A stretch of DNA of 64,000 bases from Lutibacter sp. GTDB taxonomy: Bacteria; Bacteroidota; Bacteroidia; Flavobacteriales; Flavobacteriaceae. Location: contig NZ_JAEINV010000015.1 of assembly GCF_016342705.1 (NCBI RefSeq), positions 1 through 64,000 of the forward strand, read 5' to 3'. Made by a program: the position numbers and the translations under genes. Positions 8,994 to 17,605 of the stretch are shown one piece after another. Below the pieces are notes generated by a model. It made no database searches and was not told the DNA's origin. It saw only the letters and a list, made by a program, of their open reading frames with translations. Each line of letters begins with the position of its first letter. Positions within the stretch are counted from its first letter, which is position 1.

Positions 8994-11900
8994 ATGAAAA
9001 AACATTTATTCTTTTCTTTATTAATTATGATATTTGCTTTTTCTACTGCATTTTCTCAAATGACAACTTCTAAAATTGAAGGAAGTGTTTCAGACGATAC
9101 AGCAGTAGGTTTATTTGGAGCAAATGTTGTCGCTAAACATCTTCCAACAGGAACAGTTTCTGGAACTATGACTCTTGAAGGAGGAAGATATTCCATCACA
9201 AATTTACGTGTAGGTGGTCCATACACAATTACATTTAGTTATGTAGGGTATAAAACTATTGAATATACAGATGTATATTTAGATTTAGGTAATGCTTTTG
9301 ACCTTGACGTAAAAATGAGTACCGAAAGTGAACAATTACAAGAAGTGGTTATAACTAGTGCGAAAAGTTCAATTTTTAATAATGATAGAACAGGAGCTGA
9401 AACAAGTGTTGGTAAACGAGAATTAACAAATTTACCTACTATTTCTAGATCTGCATCAGATTTTACACGTCTTGATCCATCAGCTTCTGGTGGTTCTTTT
9501 GGTGGAAGAAATGACCAATTTAATAATTTCACCTTAGATGGTTCAATATTTAACAACCCTTTTGGTTTAGATGCAGCAACACCAGGAGGACAAACAAATG
9601 CGCAGCCAATTTCATTAGATGCTATTGAACAAATAAGTGTATCAACAGCACCTTATGATGTAACTTTATCTGGCTTTACCGGTGCTTCTGTAAATGCCGT
9701 AACAAAAAGTGGAACTAATAAAATTTCAGGAACTGTTTACGGATTCTTTAGAAATCAAGATTTAACAGGTAGTAAAATTAAAGGACAAGATATTTTTGTG
9801 CCAAAATTAGAGCAGAGCCAATATGGGTTTAGTTTAGGAGCTCCTATTATTAAAGATAAATTATTTGTTTTTGCAAATTTTGAAAAAGACGAACGATCAG
9901 ATTTAGGACAATCTTGGTTACCAAATAGAGGAACAGGAGCTATTAATGAATCTAGGGTTTTAGTTGCAGATTTAAATAATGTACAAACTGCTTTGGCTAG
10001 TATTGGCTATGATACCGGAGCTTACGAAGGATTTACACATAATTCTAACAGCACAAAAGGTATTTTAAAATTAGATTGGAATATTAATGAAAGTAACAGA
10101 TTAGCAGTTATTTATAACTTTTTAGATGCCTCTAAGGATAATACAGCACATCCAACAGCTTTAGGATTTAGAGGTCCAAATTCTCAAATGTTGCAATTTG
10201 AAAATTCTGGATATCAAATAAATAATAAAATTCAATCTTTTTTAGTTGAATTAAACTCGAAATTGAAAGACAATGTTTCCAATAAATTACAAATAGGATA
10301 TACACACTTTGATGATTTTAGAAATCCGAAATCCGCTCCAATGCCAGCTTTCAGAATTCAAGATGGAAATGGAGGAAATTATATAATTACGGGTCATGAG
10401 CCTTTCTCAATTCATAATAAATTAGATCAAAAAGTATTTCAAATTACAAATAATTTAACTATTAATAAAGCAAATCATAATTACACATTAGGGTTTTCAT
10501 TTGAAAAATTTCAATTTGATAACTCTTTTAATTTAGGTGCGTATGGTTATGGAGATGCCAGAGGTTATGTTGGAGCATTTTTTGGGGATTTTGCTAATAT
10601 GGCAGCGTTTAATACTGCAATTTCAAACGGATTATTAGCGGATGCTATGGCCAATGCAGAGGCTGTTTATGCTGCAGATAATTGGAGTTTAGCAGAAACT
10701 AATGTTGGTCAGTTAGCATTTTATGCTCAAGATGATTGGAATGTTAATGATAATTTTAAACTGTCGTACGGAGTAAGGTTTGATAAGCCATTATTTTTTG
10801 ATTCAGCTAAAAAAGCACAGGATGTAATTGATAGAGGATCAGTGTATGTTCCTGAAATTCCATATATTGATCCAGCTACTGGTGAAACGGTTTACTTTGA
10901 TTCAACTAAAATGCCTAACAACGATTTTCTTATTTCCCCTCGTTTAGGATTTAATTGGGATATGAAAGGAGATAAAACTACGCAATTGAGAGGTGGAACA
11001 GGCTTATTTACAGGACGTTTTCCTTTTGTATGGTTAGGAAACCAAATAGCAAATTCAAATGTATATTATTACCAAGTTGTAGATCCAGAATTTAAATTTC
11101 CTCAAGTTTGGAGAACAAGTTTAGGGTTAGACAAAAAATTAGAGGATGGGGTAGTACTTTCAACAGATGTATCGTACACAAAAGATATCAATGGTGCTCA
11201 CGTTCAAAACTGGGGATTAGATAATCCTTCGGGCTTCTTAAATGGTGTTGATACACGTCCAATTTATACTGCTGCAGATAAAGGGAATACAGCTTATGTT
11301 TTTACAAATTCTAATAAAGGAAGAACTTTTAATGCGACATTTAAAGGACAAAAATCTTTTGAAAATGGATTATATACTATGTTGGCATATAACTATTTAA
11401 ATTCAAAAGATGTAAATTCAATTGAAGCTGAAATTACAGGCGATGCTTTTGATTTTAATCCAATATTAGGAAATTCTAATGATGCCAATTTAGCATATTC
11501 TAAATACGGAGATACGCATAGAATTATTGGTGTGGTTTCAAAAAATTGGACATATGGAGCTAATGATAAATGGGGAACAACTATTTCTACATTTTTTGAA
11601 TATGCGCAAGGAGGTAGATTTAATTATACGTATGCAGGAGATATTAATAATGATGGCTCTGGTTTAAACGATTTAATTTATGTTCCAACAGCATCAGAAA
11701 TTAATTCAATGCAATTCTCAGGAGCTGGACAAGCAGAAGCATTTAATAAATTTATTGAACAAGACAATTATTTAAGTGGAAGAAGAGGGAATTATGCAGA
11801 ACGTTATGGCGCTCTAGCTCCTTGGAGAGGCAAATGGGATGTTAAAATATTGCAAGATTTAAAAGTTTCAGAAGATAATACGTTACAATTTAGTATTGAT

Positions 11901-12101
11901 ATTTTAAATGCTGGGAACTTAATAAACTCAGATTGGGGATTGGTTCAACAACCTAATGCAGTGCAGCCAATTGGTGTTTCTGTTGATAGTTCAGGAATCC
12001 CAACCTATACATTTGATCCTAGTTTACAGGATACATTTGTATATGATTCAAGTTTATTATCTAGATGGCAAGTGCAATTTGGATTGCGTTATTCATTCTA
12101 A
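8994..12101 (+). CDS. TonB-dependent outer-membrane receptor, Oar-like
   Basis: 1035 residues. A signal peptide (MKKHLFFSLLIMIFAFSTAF) is followed by a carboxypeptidase-regulatory-like beta domain (about 25-115), a plug domain (about 118-235, with YDVTLSGFTGASVNAVTKSG at its end) and a large beta barrel that closes with the terminal strand WQVQFGLRYSF ending in Phe. This order is typical of the Oar-like branch of TonB receptors in Bacteroidetes. The substrate is not predictable. No SusD partner is next to it, so it is not a polysaccharide-utilisation pair. A TATTTTTG box at 8950-8957 is a possible promoter. A terminator follows. Confidence 0.94.
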   Translation: MKKHLFFSLLIMIFAFSTAFSQMTTSKIEGSVSDDTAVGLFGANVVAKHLPTGTVSGTMTLEGGRYSITNLRVGGPYTITFSYVGYKTIEYTDVYLDLGNAFDLDVKMSTESEQLQEVVITSAKSSIFNNDRTGAETSVGKRELTNLPTISRSASDFTRLDPSASGGSFGGRNDQFNNFTLDGSIFNNPFGLDAATPGGQTNAQPISLDAIEQISVSTAPYDVTLSGFTGASVNAVTKSGTNKISGTVYGFFRNQDLTGSKIKGQDIFVPKLEQSQYGFSLGAPIIKDKLFVFANFEKDERSDLGQSWLPNRGTGAINESRVLVADLNNVQTALASIGYDTGAYEGFTHNSNSTKGILKLDWNINESNRLAVIYNFLDASKDNTAHPTALGFRGPNSQMLQFENSGYQINNKIQSFLVELNSKLKDNVSNKLQIGYTHFDDFRNPKSAPMPAFRIQDGNGGNYIITGHEPFSIHNKLDQKVFQITNNLTINKANHNYTLGFSFEKFQFDNSFNLGAYGYGDARGYVGAFFGDFANMAAFNTAISNGLLADAMANAEAVYAADNWSLAETNVGQLAFYAQDDWNVNDNFKLSYGVRFDKPLFFDSAKKAQDVIDRGSVYVPEIPYIDPATGETVYFDSTKMPNNDFLISPRLGFNWDMKGDKTTQLRGGTGLFTGRFPFVWLGNQIANSNVYYYQVVDPEFKFPQVWRTSLGLDKKLEDGVVLSTDVSYTKDINGAHVQNWGLDNPSGFLNGVDTRPIYTAADKGNTAYVFTNSNKGRTFNATFKGQKSFENGLYTMLAYNYLNSKDVNSIEAEITGDAFDFNPILGNSNDANLAYSKYGDTHRIIGVVSKNWTYGANDKWGTTISTFFEYAQGGRFNYTYAGDINNDGSGLNDLIYVPTASEINSMQFSGAGQAEAFNKFIEQDNYLSGRRGNYAERYGALAPWRGKWDVKILQDLKVSEDNTLQFSIDILNAGNLINSDWGLVQQPNAVQPIGVSVDSSGIPTYTFDPSLQDTFVYDSSLLSRWQVQFGLRYSF

Positions 12102-12124
12102 AAAATTAAAATTTAATATATTTG

Positions 12125-12152
12125 AACCGCTCAATTTTGGGCGGTTTTTTTT
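12125..12152 (+). terminator. Rho-independent terminator
   Basis: AACCGC pairs with GCGGTT around a 10-base loop and runs into eight T residues. It closes the TonB receptor gene, immediately upstream of the next start codon. Confidence 0.85.
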
Positions 12153-12167
12153 ATTCAAAAAAAAAAT

Positions 12168-12638
12168 ATGAAATATAGAACACTAACAAAAGAACAATTA
12201 GAAGAATTGCATGTAGAGTTTTCAACATTTTTAGCAACTCAACAAATTGATGCTAAAGAATGGGAAATTATAAAAAAAGAGAAACCAGCTGTTGCAAAAG
12301 AAGAATTGGAAGTTTTTAGTGATGTGGTTTGGGAAGATGTCCTAGCTAAAATTAATTTTTTAGATCATATTTCTGAACATCATATGAATTTATTTAAATG
12401 TTCGGAAACTGAAATTTCCAGAATTTATATTCAATGGAATAATCCTACAAAAAGCTTTTTGAATTCAGAAGATTTTAGTTGGTTTATAAATAATCCTTTG
12501 GATGCGACAATTGAATATTTTAAAGCTTCAAAAAAATATGATTCAGATAGAAATTCAGAATTATTTAAATTAATAGAATTAGGGAGCGTTATTTCAAAAG
12601 GAGAATTATATTCTTCTATAAGTCAATTAGTTGACTAA
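12168..12638 (+). CDS. DUF6495-type conserved protein
   Basis: 156 residues, soluble and acidic, starting MKYRTLTKEQLEELHVEFST. I recognise the opening as the family usually called DUF6495, found across Flavobacteriia and of unknown role. Trp-rich phrases (VVWEDVLAKINFLDH, SWFINNPLDATIEYFK) are visible and no catalytic motif is. Its last 23 bases overlap the end of the convergent sirtuin gene. The DUF number is from memory. Confidence 0.85.
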   Translation: MKYRTLTKEQLEELHVEFSTFLATQQIDAKEWEIIKKEKPAVAKEELEVFSDVVWEDVLAKINFLDHISEHHMNLFKCSETEISRIYIQWNNPTKSFLNSEDFSWFINNPLDATIEYFKASKKYDSDRNSELFKLIELGSVISKGELYSSISQLVD

Positions 12639-13302
12639 CAACCTTTGGTACTCCGGTTGAAGCGTTTTCAGCTATGATTTTTAAGTTTGGAAAATAATTT
12701 TTTTGAATAACAGGTTTTGGGTCTATAAAATATACAGGGGTAGCCAAACTTACATAATTTATTAAATTTGCAGCAGGGTACACTTGCATAGAAGTACCTA
12801 TAATTATTAATACATCTGCCATAGAAGTTATTTTAGCAGCTGTACTTAACAGCGGAACCTCTTCCCCAAACCAAACAATATGAGGGCGCAATTGCGAGTT
12901 TAATTCACAAACATCACCAATAGAAATATCTGTAAAGCAGTCGTAAATTAATTTAGGATTTTCAGTACTTCTAGATTTTAATAATTCTCCATGTAAATGA
13001 ATTATATGAGAGCTTCCAGCTCGTTCGTGCAAATCATCTATATTTTGTGTAATAATGGAAACTTCGTATTTATATTCAAGTAATTTTAACGATGTGTGAG
13101 CTAAATTTGGCTGCACGGTTAATAATTGTGCACGTCTTTGATTGTAAAAATCAAGCACTATTTCTTTGTTATTTTTCCAACCAACAGGAGATGCTACTTC
13201 CATAACATCATGGCCTTCCCACAATCCATCAGAACCTCTAAATGTTTGAATACCACTTTCAGCACTAATTCCAGCTCCTGTTAAAATAACTATTTTTTTC
13301 AT
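12616..13302 (-). CDS. cobB: NAD-dependent protein deacylase, class III sirtuin
   Basis: 228 residues. It removes acyl groups from lysines using NAD. The NAD-binding motif GAGISAESGI is at 9-18, TQNID at 85-89, and the catalytic His is H104 in HLHGE. Y53 and R56 (YNQR) match the Tyr/Arg pair that lets SIRT5-like enzymes take succinyl and malonyl groups, so desuccinylase activity is likely. The four-Cys zinc site is missing, which is common in this subfamily. Its 3' end overlaps the convergent upstream gene. Confidence 0.93.
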   Translation of the reverse strand: MKKIVILTGAGISAESGIQTFRGSDGLWEGHDVMEVASPVGWKNNKEIVLDFYNQRRAQLLTVQPNLAHTSLKLLEYKYEVSIITQNIDDLHERAGSSHIIHLHGELLKSRSTENPKLIYDCFTDISIGDVCELNSQLRPHIVWFGEEVPLLSTAAKITSMADVLIIIGTSMQVYPAANLINYVSLATPVYFIDPKPVIQKNYFPNLKIIAENASTGVPKVVSQLIDL

Positions 13303-13330
13303 AAGTATATATTTTTCAAAAGTAAAATTT

Positions 13331-13338
13331 TATATTTG
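13331..13338 (+). promoter_or_regulatory. -7 box TATATTTG upstream of trmH
   Basis: A perfect TAnnTTTG box. It contains the TTG that would otherwise extend the methyltransferase frame, which argues for translation starting at ATG 13357 instead. Confidence 0.6.
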
Positions 13339-13356
13339 AAAAAAGGAAAAAATTTA

Positions 13357-14040
13357 ATGGTAGATTATAAATATATTGAGCATTTAGAAAAATTAGTAAC
13401 TGAAAAGCGAAAAAATTTGTTTAAAAAAGTATTAGAAAACAGAACTCGCCATTTTACTATTGCCATTGAAGATATTTTTCAGCCACATAATGCCAGTGCT
13501 TTAGTAAGAACTTGTGATGTTTTTGGGATTCAAGATATAAATGTAATTGAGGAAAAATATCAATTTTATGCATCTCGGCTGGTGGCGAAAGGAGCACAAA
13601 AATGGATAGATTTTAATATGTATAATAAAAGTGATACAAATAATTCTATAGATTGTATTAATAGCTTAAAAGCGAAAGGATATAAAATAATAGCAACAAC
13701 ACCACACAACGATTCTTGTTTTTTGCAAGATTTTGATATTACACAAAAATCAGCCTTCTTTTTTGGTGTAGAAAAGGCAGGTTTATCTAAAGATGTGCTT
13801 GATAATGCTGATGGCTATTTGCAAATACCAATGGTTGGATTTACTGAAAGTTTAAATATATCTGTAGCTGCTGCCATTATTTTGCAAAATGTTCAGGAAC
13901 GCCTTTTAAAATCCGATTTAAATTGGCAGTTAACACCTGAAGAAAAAAATGAAAAATATTTAGATTGGTTAGAAAAATCTATTAAATCTATTAAAAAAGT
14001 AAAAGATAATTATTATTCAACCATTAATTCTGAACAGTAA
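13357..14040 (+). CDS. trmH: tRNA (guanosine-2'-O)-methyltransferase TrmH, SpoU family
   Basis: 227 residues from ATG 13357. A TTG at 13336 gives 7 more residues but lies inside the -7 box. The three SpoU motifs are complete: NASALVRTCDVFGI, FFFGVEKAGLS and IPMVGFTESLNISVAAAI, which form the knotted SAM site. TrmH methylates the 2'-OH of G18 in tRNA. Motifs and a C-terminal helical extension fit TrmH better than the rRNA enzyme RlmB; a second SpoU enzyme in this window (38166-38969) is the more RlmB-like. The last 17 bases overlap the convergent gene. Confidence 0.92.
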   Translation: MVDYKYIEHLEKLVTEKRKNLFKKVLENRTRHFTIAIEDIFQPHNASALVRTCDVFGIQDINVIEEKYQFYASRLVAKGAQKWIDFNMYNKSDTNNSIDCINSLKAKGYKIIATTPHNDSCFLQDFDITQKSAFFFGVEKAGLSKDVLDNADGYLQIPMVGFTESLNISVAAAIILQNVQERLLKSDLNWQLTPEEKNEKYLDWLEKSIKSIKKVKDNYYSTINSEQ

Positions 14041-14395
14041 TTTTTTCAATAAAAGCTACTGAATCACAGTTTTTTACAACTATTGAAATGTGCTCTAATT
14101 CATCACTTCCTTTAATGGAATATTGAATGCAAGTATCCATTTTAATTTTATTCCACATATCTGCATCACCATTTTTTAATATTTGTGAAATGGCAGCCGT
14201 ATCTATTTCATAAGTACTTAATGTTAATAAAGCTTCGTTAGAAAAAATGCGCTCTTTTATTCTAATATTTTTAAGTAAACGTGCATTTGGACCATAATCA
14301 AAAGTGGTGTTTTTTTTACCTAGAAAAAAAGCTACAATTATGATACCTACTGTTAATCCGCCTAAAAAAAAAGGTAATCGCTGTTTAAATGTCAT
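14024..14395 (-). CDS. Small single-pass membrane protein (DUF4258-like)
   Basis: 123 residues starting MTFKQRLPFFLGGLTVGIII. The frame is open 18 codons further upstream, but that part runs into the ald gene, and ATG 14395 lies one base past the ald stop. One membrane helix (about 9-27) is followed by a soluble domain with YGPNARLLKNIRIKERIFSN. I recognise this as the small protein that follows ald in flavobacteria, often labelled DUF4258. The topology puts the soluble part outside the cytoplasm. The function is unknown. Translational coupling to ald is likely. Confidence 0.8.
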   Translation of the reverse strand: MTFKQRLPFFLGGLTVGIIIVAFFLGKKNTTFDYGPNARLLKNIRIKERIFSNEALLTLSTYEIDTAAISQILKNGDADMWNKIKMDTCIQYSIKGSDELEHISIVVKNCDSVAFIEKITVQN

Positions 14396-14396
14396 G

Positions 14397-15599
14397 CTAC
14401 AAAAATAATAAATTAATATCTCTAAATGGCAAATTAAACCAATCAGCAACTGTTTTATTTGTTAAAATTCCGTGATAAAAATACATTCCTTTTTGTAAAC
14501 TCTTGTTCATTCGTGAGGCATTTTCAAATCCGCCTTCTTCGGCAATATTCATTAAATACGGAGTAAAAATGTTACTGATTGATACTGAAGCCGTTCTGGA
14601 ATATCTAGATGGAATATTTGGAACGCAATAATGTATAACCCCATGTTTTGTAAACGTTGGATTTTTATGTGTTGTTAATTCAGAAGTTTCAATGCAGCCA
14701 CCTCTGTCAATACTTACATCTACAACTACAGCACCTTCTTTCATTTGTTCAACCATAGCTTCAGTAACTAAAACTGGTGAACGCGCATCTCCACGTGCAG
14801 CACCAATAACAACATCGCAACGCATTAAAGCTTTTTGTAACGTTTTTGGTTGAATAGTAGATGTATAAATTAATTGTCCTAAATTATGTTGAAGCGTTCT
14901 TAATTTTGTGATTGAATTATCAAAAACTTTTACGCTTGCACCTAAACCAATGGCAGATCTTGCAGCAAATTCGGCAACAGTACCAGCTCCTAAAATAACA
15001 ACTTCGCATGGAGGAACTCCACCAATGTTTCCTAGTAATAAACCGTTTCCGCCATTATCATTGCTCATAATTTCACCTGCAATTAATATGGAAGCAGTTC
15101 CTGCAATTTCACTTAATGATTTTACAACGGAATAAACACCGTGGTCATCTCTAATATAATCAAACGCAATAGCAGTTATTCGTTTACTAGCCAAAGCTTC
15201 AAAATATTTTTTGGTTTGGGTTTTAAGTTGTAGTGCAGAAAATAAAATACTTTGTGGATTTATATATTCAATTTCATCTAATGATGGTGGTTCAACTTTT
15301 AAAATAATATGACAACCAAAAGCTTCTTTAACATCATATGATATTTTTGCACCTGCTTCAGAATATTCTTTGTCAGAAAATTTAGCGCCATCTCCAGCAC
15401 CCGTTTCAATAACAAATTTATGGCCTTGTGCAGTTAATGCTCCAACAGCATCAGGTGTTAAACAAACTCTTTTTTCTTGATAATGGGTTTCTTTTGGAAT
15501 TCCAATAACAAGCGAACCTTTATGTTTGGCAATTTCTAATCGCTCTTCCTGAGGTATTAATTCTAATTTACTAAATGGTGAAGAAATTTGTTTACCCAT
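14397..15599 (-). CDS. ald: Alanine dehydrogenase
   Basis: 400 residues. It converts L-alanine and NAD to pyruvate, ammonia and NADH. The N-terminal GIPKETHYQEKRVCLTPDAV carries the substrate-binding Arg/Lys region, and VVILGAGTVAEFAARSAIGL is the NAD-binding Rossmann motif. The N-terminus is about 25 residues longer than in Bacillus Ald, as usual in Bacteroidetes. Pyridine-nucleotide transhydrogenase alpha is related but longer and has a different C-terminus. Its start overlaps the end of tsaE by 8 bases, giving a tsaE-ald-small membrane protein operon. Confidence 0.94.
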   Translation of the reverse strand: MGKQISSPFSKLELIPQEERLEIAKHKGSLVIGIPKETHYQEKRVCLTPDAVGALTAQGHKFVIETGAGDGAKFSDKEYSEAGAKISYDVKEAFGCHIILKVEPPSLDEIEYINPQSILFSALQLKTQTKKYFEALASKRITAIAFDYIRDDHGVYSVVKSLSEIAGTASILIAGEIMSNDNGGNGLLLGNIGGVPPCEVVILGAGTVAEFAARSAIGLGASVKVFDNSITKLRTLQHNLGQLIYTSTIQPKTLQKALMRCDVVIGAARGDARSPVLVTEAMVEQMKEGAVVVDVSIDRGGCIETSELTTHKNPTFTKHGVIHYCVPNIPSRYSRTASVSISNIFTPYLMNIAEEGGFENASRMNKSLQKGMYFYHGILTNKTVADWFNLPFRDINLLFL

Positions 15600-16008
15600 T
15601 ATTTTTTAGTTCAATAGTTCGTAGTTGATTTTTATTTGATGTAATTGTGATACTTACAGCATTTAAAGGTAATAAATTTTCAACTTTATTTGGCCATTCT
15701 ACTAAACACCAATTATTACTATAAAAATATTCTTCAATTCCCATATCTAAGGCTTCTTCTTCCTTATTAATTCTATAAAAATCAAAATGATAAACTTTAG
15801 CACCTTTTGTTGAATGATATTCATTTACTAAAGAAAAAGTAGGAGAGCTAACGTTGTCATTTACACCTAATTGTTTCACAATTTCTTTTATAAGCGTTGT
15901 TTTACCAACACCCATTTCGCCATAAAAAAGTAACACTTTATTGTTAGAGTATTTTAATACTTCTTTTGCAATTTCTGAAAGTTCAGACAAAGAATAATTT
16001 AAAACCAT
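15592..16008 (-). CDS. tsaE: tRNA threonylcarbamoyladenosine biosynthesis ATPase TsaE
   Basis: 138 residues. TsaE is the small ATPase that works with TsaB and TsaD to make t6A37 in ANN-decoding tRNAs. The Walker A motif GEMGVGKTT is at 30-38, the SSPTFSLVNEY switch near 54-64, and HFDFYRI at 74-80 is a family signature. It overlaps ald and follows porX by 21 bases on the same strand. Confidence 0.96.
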   Translation of the reverse strand: MVLNYSLSELSEIAKEVLKYSNNKVLLFYGEMGVGKTTLIKEIVKQLGVNDNVSSPTFSLVNEYHSTKGAKVYHFDFYRINKEEEALDMGIEEYFYSNNWCLVEWPNKVENLLPLNAVSITITSNKNQLRTIELKNNG

Positions 16009-16029
16009 ATCTATATTTTAACTAAAAAT

Positions 16030-17577
16030 TTATTTAGGGGCAAATATAGCACAAGGAATTATCATTTCCTCTAAAGAAATTCCTCCATGTTGGTACGTGT
16101 TTTTATAATATTGAACAAAATGATTATAATTGTTGGGATAAGCGAAAAAGAAATCTTCTTTAGCAAAAATAAAAGAGCTACTCATATGTAATGATGGCAG
16201 CATAATATCTTTTGGATTTTTTACAGCAAATACTTCCTTTTCTTCATAAGAAAGACTTCTTCCTGTTTTATAACGAAGATTTGAACTAATATTTTTATCG
16301 CCAATAACCTTTGTTGGAACTTTTGAATTTATGGTTCCGTGATCTGTAGTAATTATAAGTTTTAACCCTAATTTTTGAGCCTTTTGAATGATTTCTAATA
16401 ACGGAGAATTCATAAACCAGCTATTTGTAAGTGAACGGTACGCCTTATCATCACTAGCTAATTCTTTAATTACTTCCATTTCCGTTTTTGCGTGTGAAAG
16501 CATATCAACAAAATTATACACAATTACTGTTAAATCATTTTCTTTGGTTGCGTTAAAATTTTCTGCTAATTGTTTTCCGTTTTTTATATTGGTAATTTTA
16601 TGAAACCCAACTTTTAAATTTTGATGCAACCTTTTTAGTTGCTCTAATAAAAACTCTTCTTCAAATAAATTTTTACCACCATCATCCGTATCATTTTTCC
16701 AATAATTTGGATATTTTTTTTCCATTTCAAGCGGCATTACACCAGAAAATATAGCGTTTCTGGCATATTGTGTTGCTGTTGGTAAAATACTGATGTACGA
16801 TTTTTCTTCTAGTTTTTTATAAAATTTATTAATGGTTAATTCCAAAATTCTAAACTGATCATATCTTAAATTATCAATCACCACCAATAACGTTCCTTTA
16901 GCATTTAAAACTTCGGGTAAAATTATTTTTTTAAATAGTGTATGTGATAGTATCGGCGCATTGTTATCATGTAACCAATCCTGATAATTAGATTTTATAA
17001 ACTTAAAAAACAAAGAATTCGCTTCTTTTTTCTGACTTTCTAATATTTCAACCATTCCAGTGTCTGAAATATTTTCAAGCTCTAGTTCCCAATAAGTCAA
17101 GTTTTTATAAATATCAATCCATTCTTCAATAGAATTCACCATGGCCAAATCCATACTTATTTTCCGAAACTCTTGTTGATAATTTAAGGTGGTTTTTTCT
17201 GACACTAACCTAGAATGATCTAAATTCTTTTTTAAACTTAAAAGTATTTGATTTGGGTTAACAGGTTTAATTAAATAATCGGCAATTTTGCTTCCAATTG
17301 CATCTTCCATAATATATTCTTCCTCACTTTTTGTAATCATAACAATAGGAAGATTCTGATGCTTATTTTTAATTTTTGAAAGTGTTTCTAAACCACTTAA
17401 TCCGGGCATATTTTCATCTAAAAAAACAATGTCAAAACCATCGGTTTCACATAAATCAATGGCATCGGCACCATTGGTACATTTAGTAACATTATAGCCT
17501 TTTTTTTCTAAAAAGAGGATGTGCGGTTTTAATAAATCTATTTCATCATCTACCCATAAAATTTTTATTGCGCTCAT
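16030..17577 (-). CDS. porX: PorX: response regulator with PglZ domain (type IX secretion control)
   Basis: 515 residues. The receiver domain (1-120) has the acidic pair D10-D11, phospho-acceptor D54 and K104. A helical linker leads to a PglZ phosphatase-like domain from about residue 220, with IDNLRYD (234-240) and TTDHGT near 410 as metal-binding motifs. PorX partners the kinase PorY, regulates type IX secretion genes through SigP in Porphyromonas, and hydrolyses oligonucleotides through the PglZ domain. No porY is in the window. It is divergent from the HD-hydrolase gene, with 28 bases between the starts. Confidence 0.95.
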   Translation of the reverse strand: MSAIKILWVDDEIDLLKPHILFLEKKGYNVTKCTNGADAIDLCETDGFDIVFLDENMPGLSGLETLSKIKNKHQNLPIVMITKSEEEYIMEDAIGSKIADYLIKPVNPNQILLSLKKNLDHSRLVSEKTTLNYQQEFRKISMDLAMVNSIEEWIDIYKNLTYWELELENISDTGMVEILESQKKEANSLFFKFIKSNYQDWLHDNNAPILSHTLFKKIILPEVLNAKGTLLVVIDNLRYDQFRILELTINKFYKKLEEKSYISILPTATQYARNAIFSGVMPLEMEKKYPNYWKNDTDDGGKNLFEEEFLLEQLKRLHQNLKVGFHKITNIKNGKQLAENFNATKENDLTVIVYNFVDMLSHAKTEMEVIKELASDDKAYRSLTNSWFMNSPLLEIIQKAQKLGLKLIITTDHGTINSKVPTKVIGDKNISSNLRYKTGRSLSYEEKEVFAVKNPKDIMLPSLHMSSSFIFAKEDFFFAYPNNYNHFVQYYKNTYQHGGISLEEMIIPCAIFAPK

Positions 17578-17582
17578 ATTAC

Positions 17583-17590
17583 TATATTTG
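17583..17590 (+). promoter_or_regulatory. -7 box TATATTTG upstream of HD hydrolase
   Basis: A perfect TAnnTTTG box 15 bases before the TTG start codon. No convincing TTTG -33 element precedes it. Confidence 0.5.
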
Positions 17591-17605
17591 TATATTATTT
17601 AAATA

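Noticed and set aside
14396-14449. Earlier ATG for the small membrane protein after ald
   Set aside because: The extra 18 residues are antiphase ald sequence. ATG 14395 starts one base past the ald stop and gives a normal membrane-anchor start.
16030-17577. PglZ domain as sign of a BREX phage-defence system
   Set aside because: The protein has a receiver domain and the PorX layout. No other BREX genes are present.
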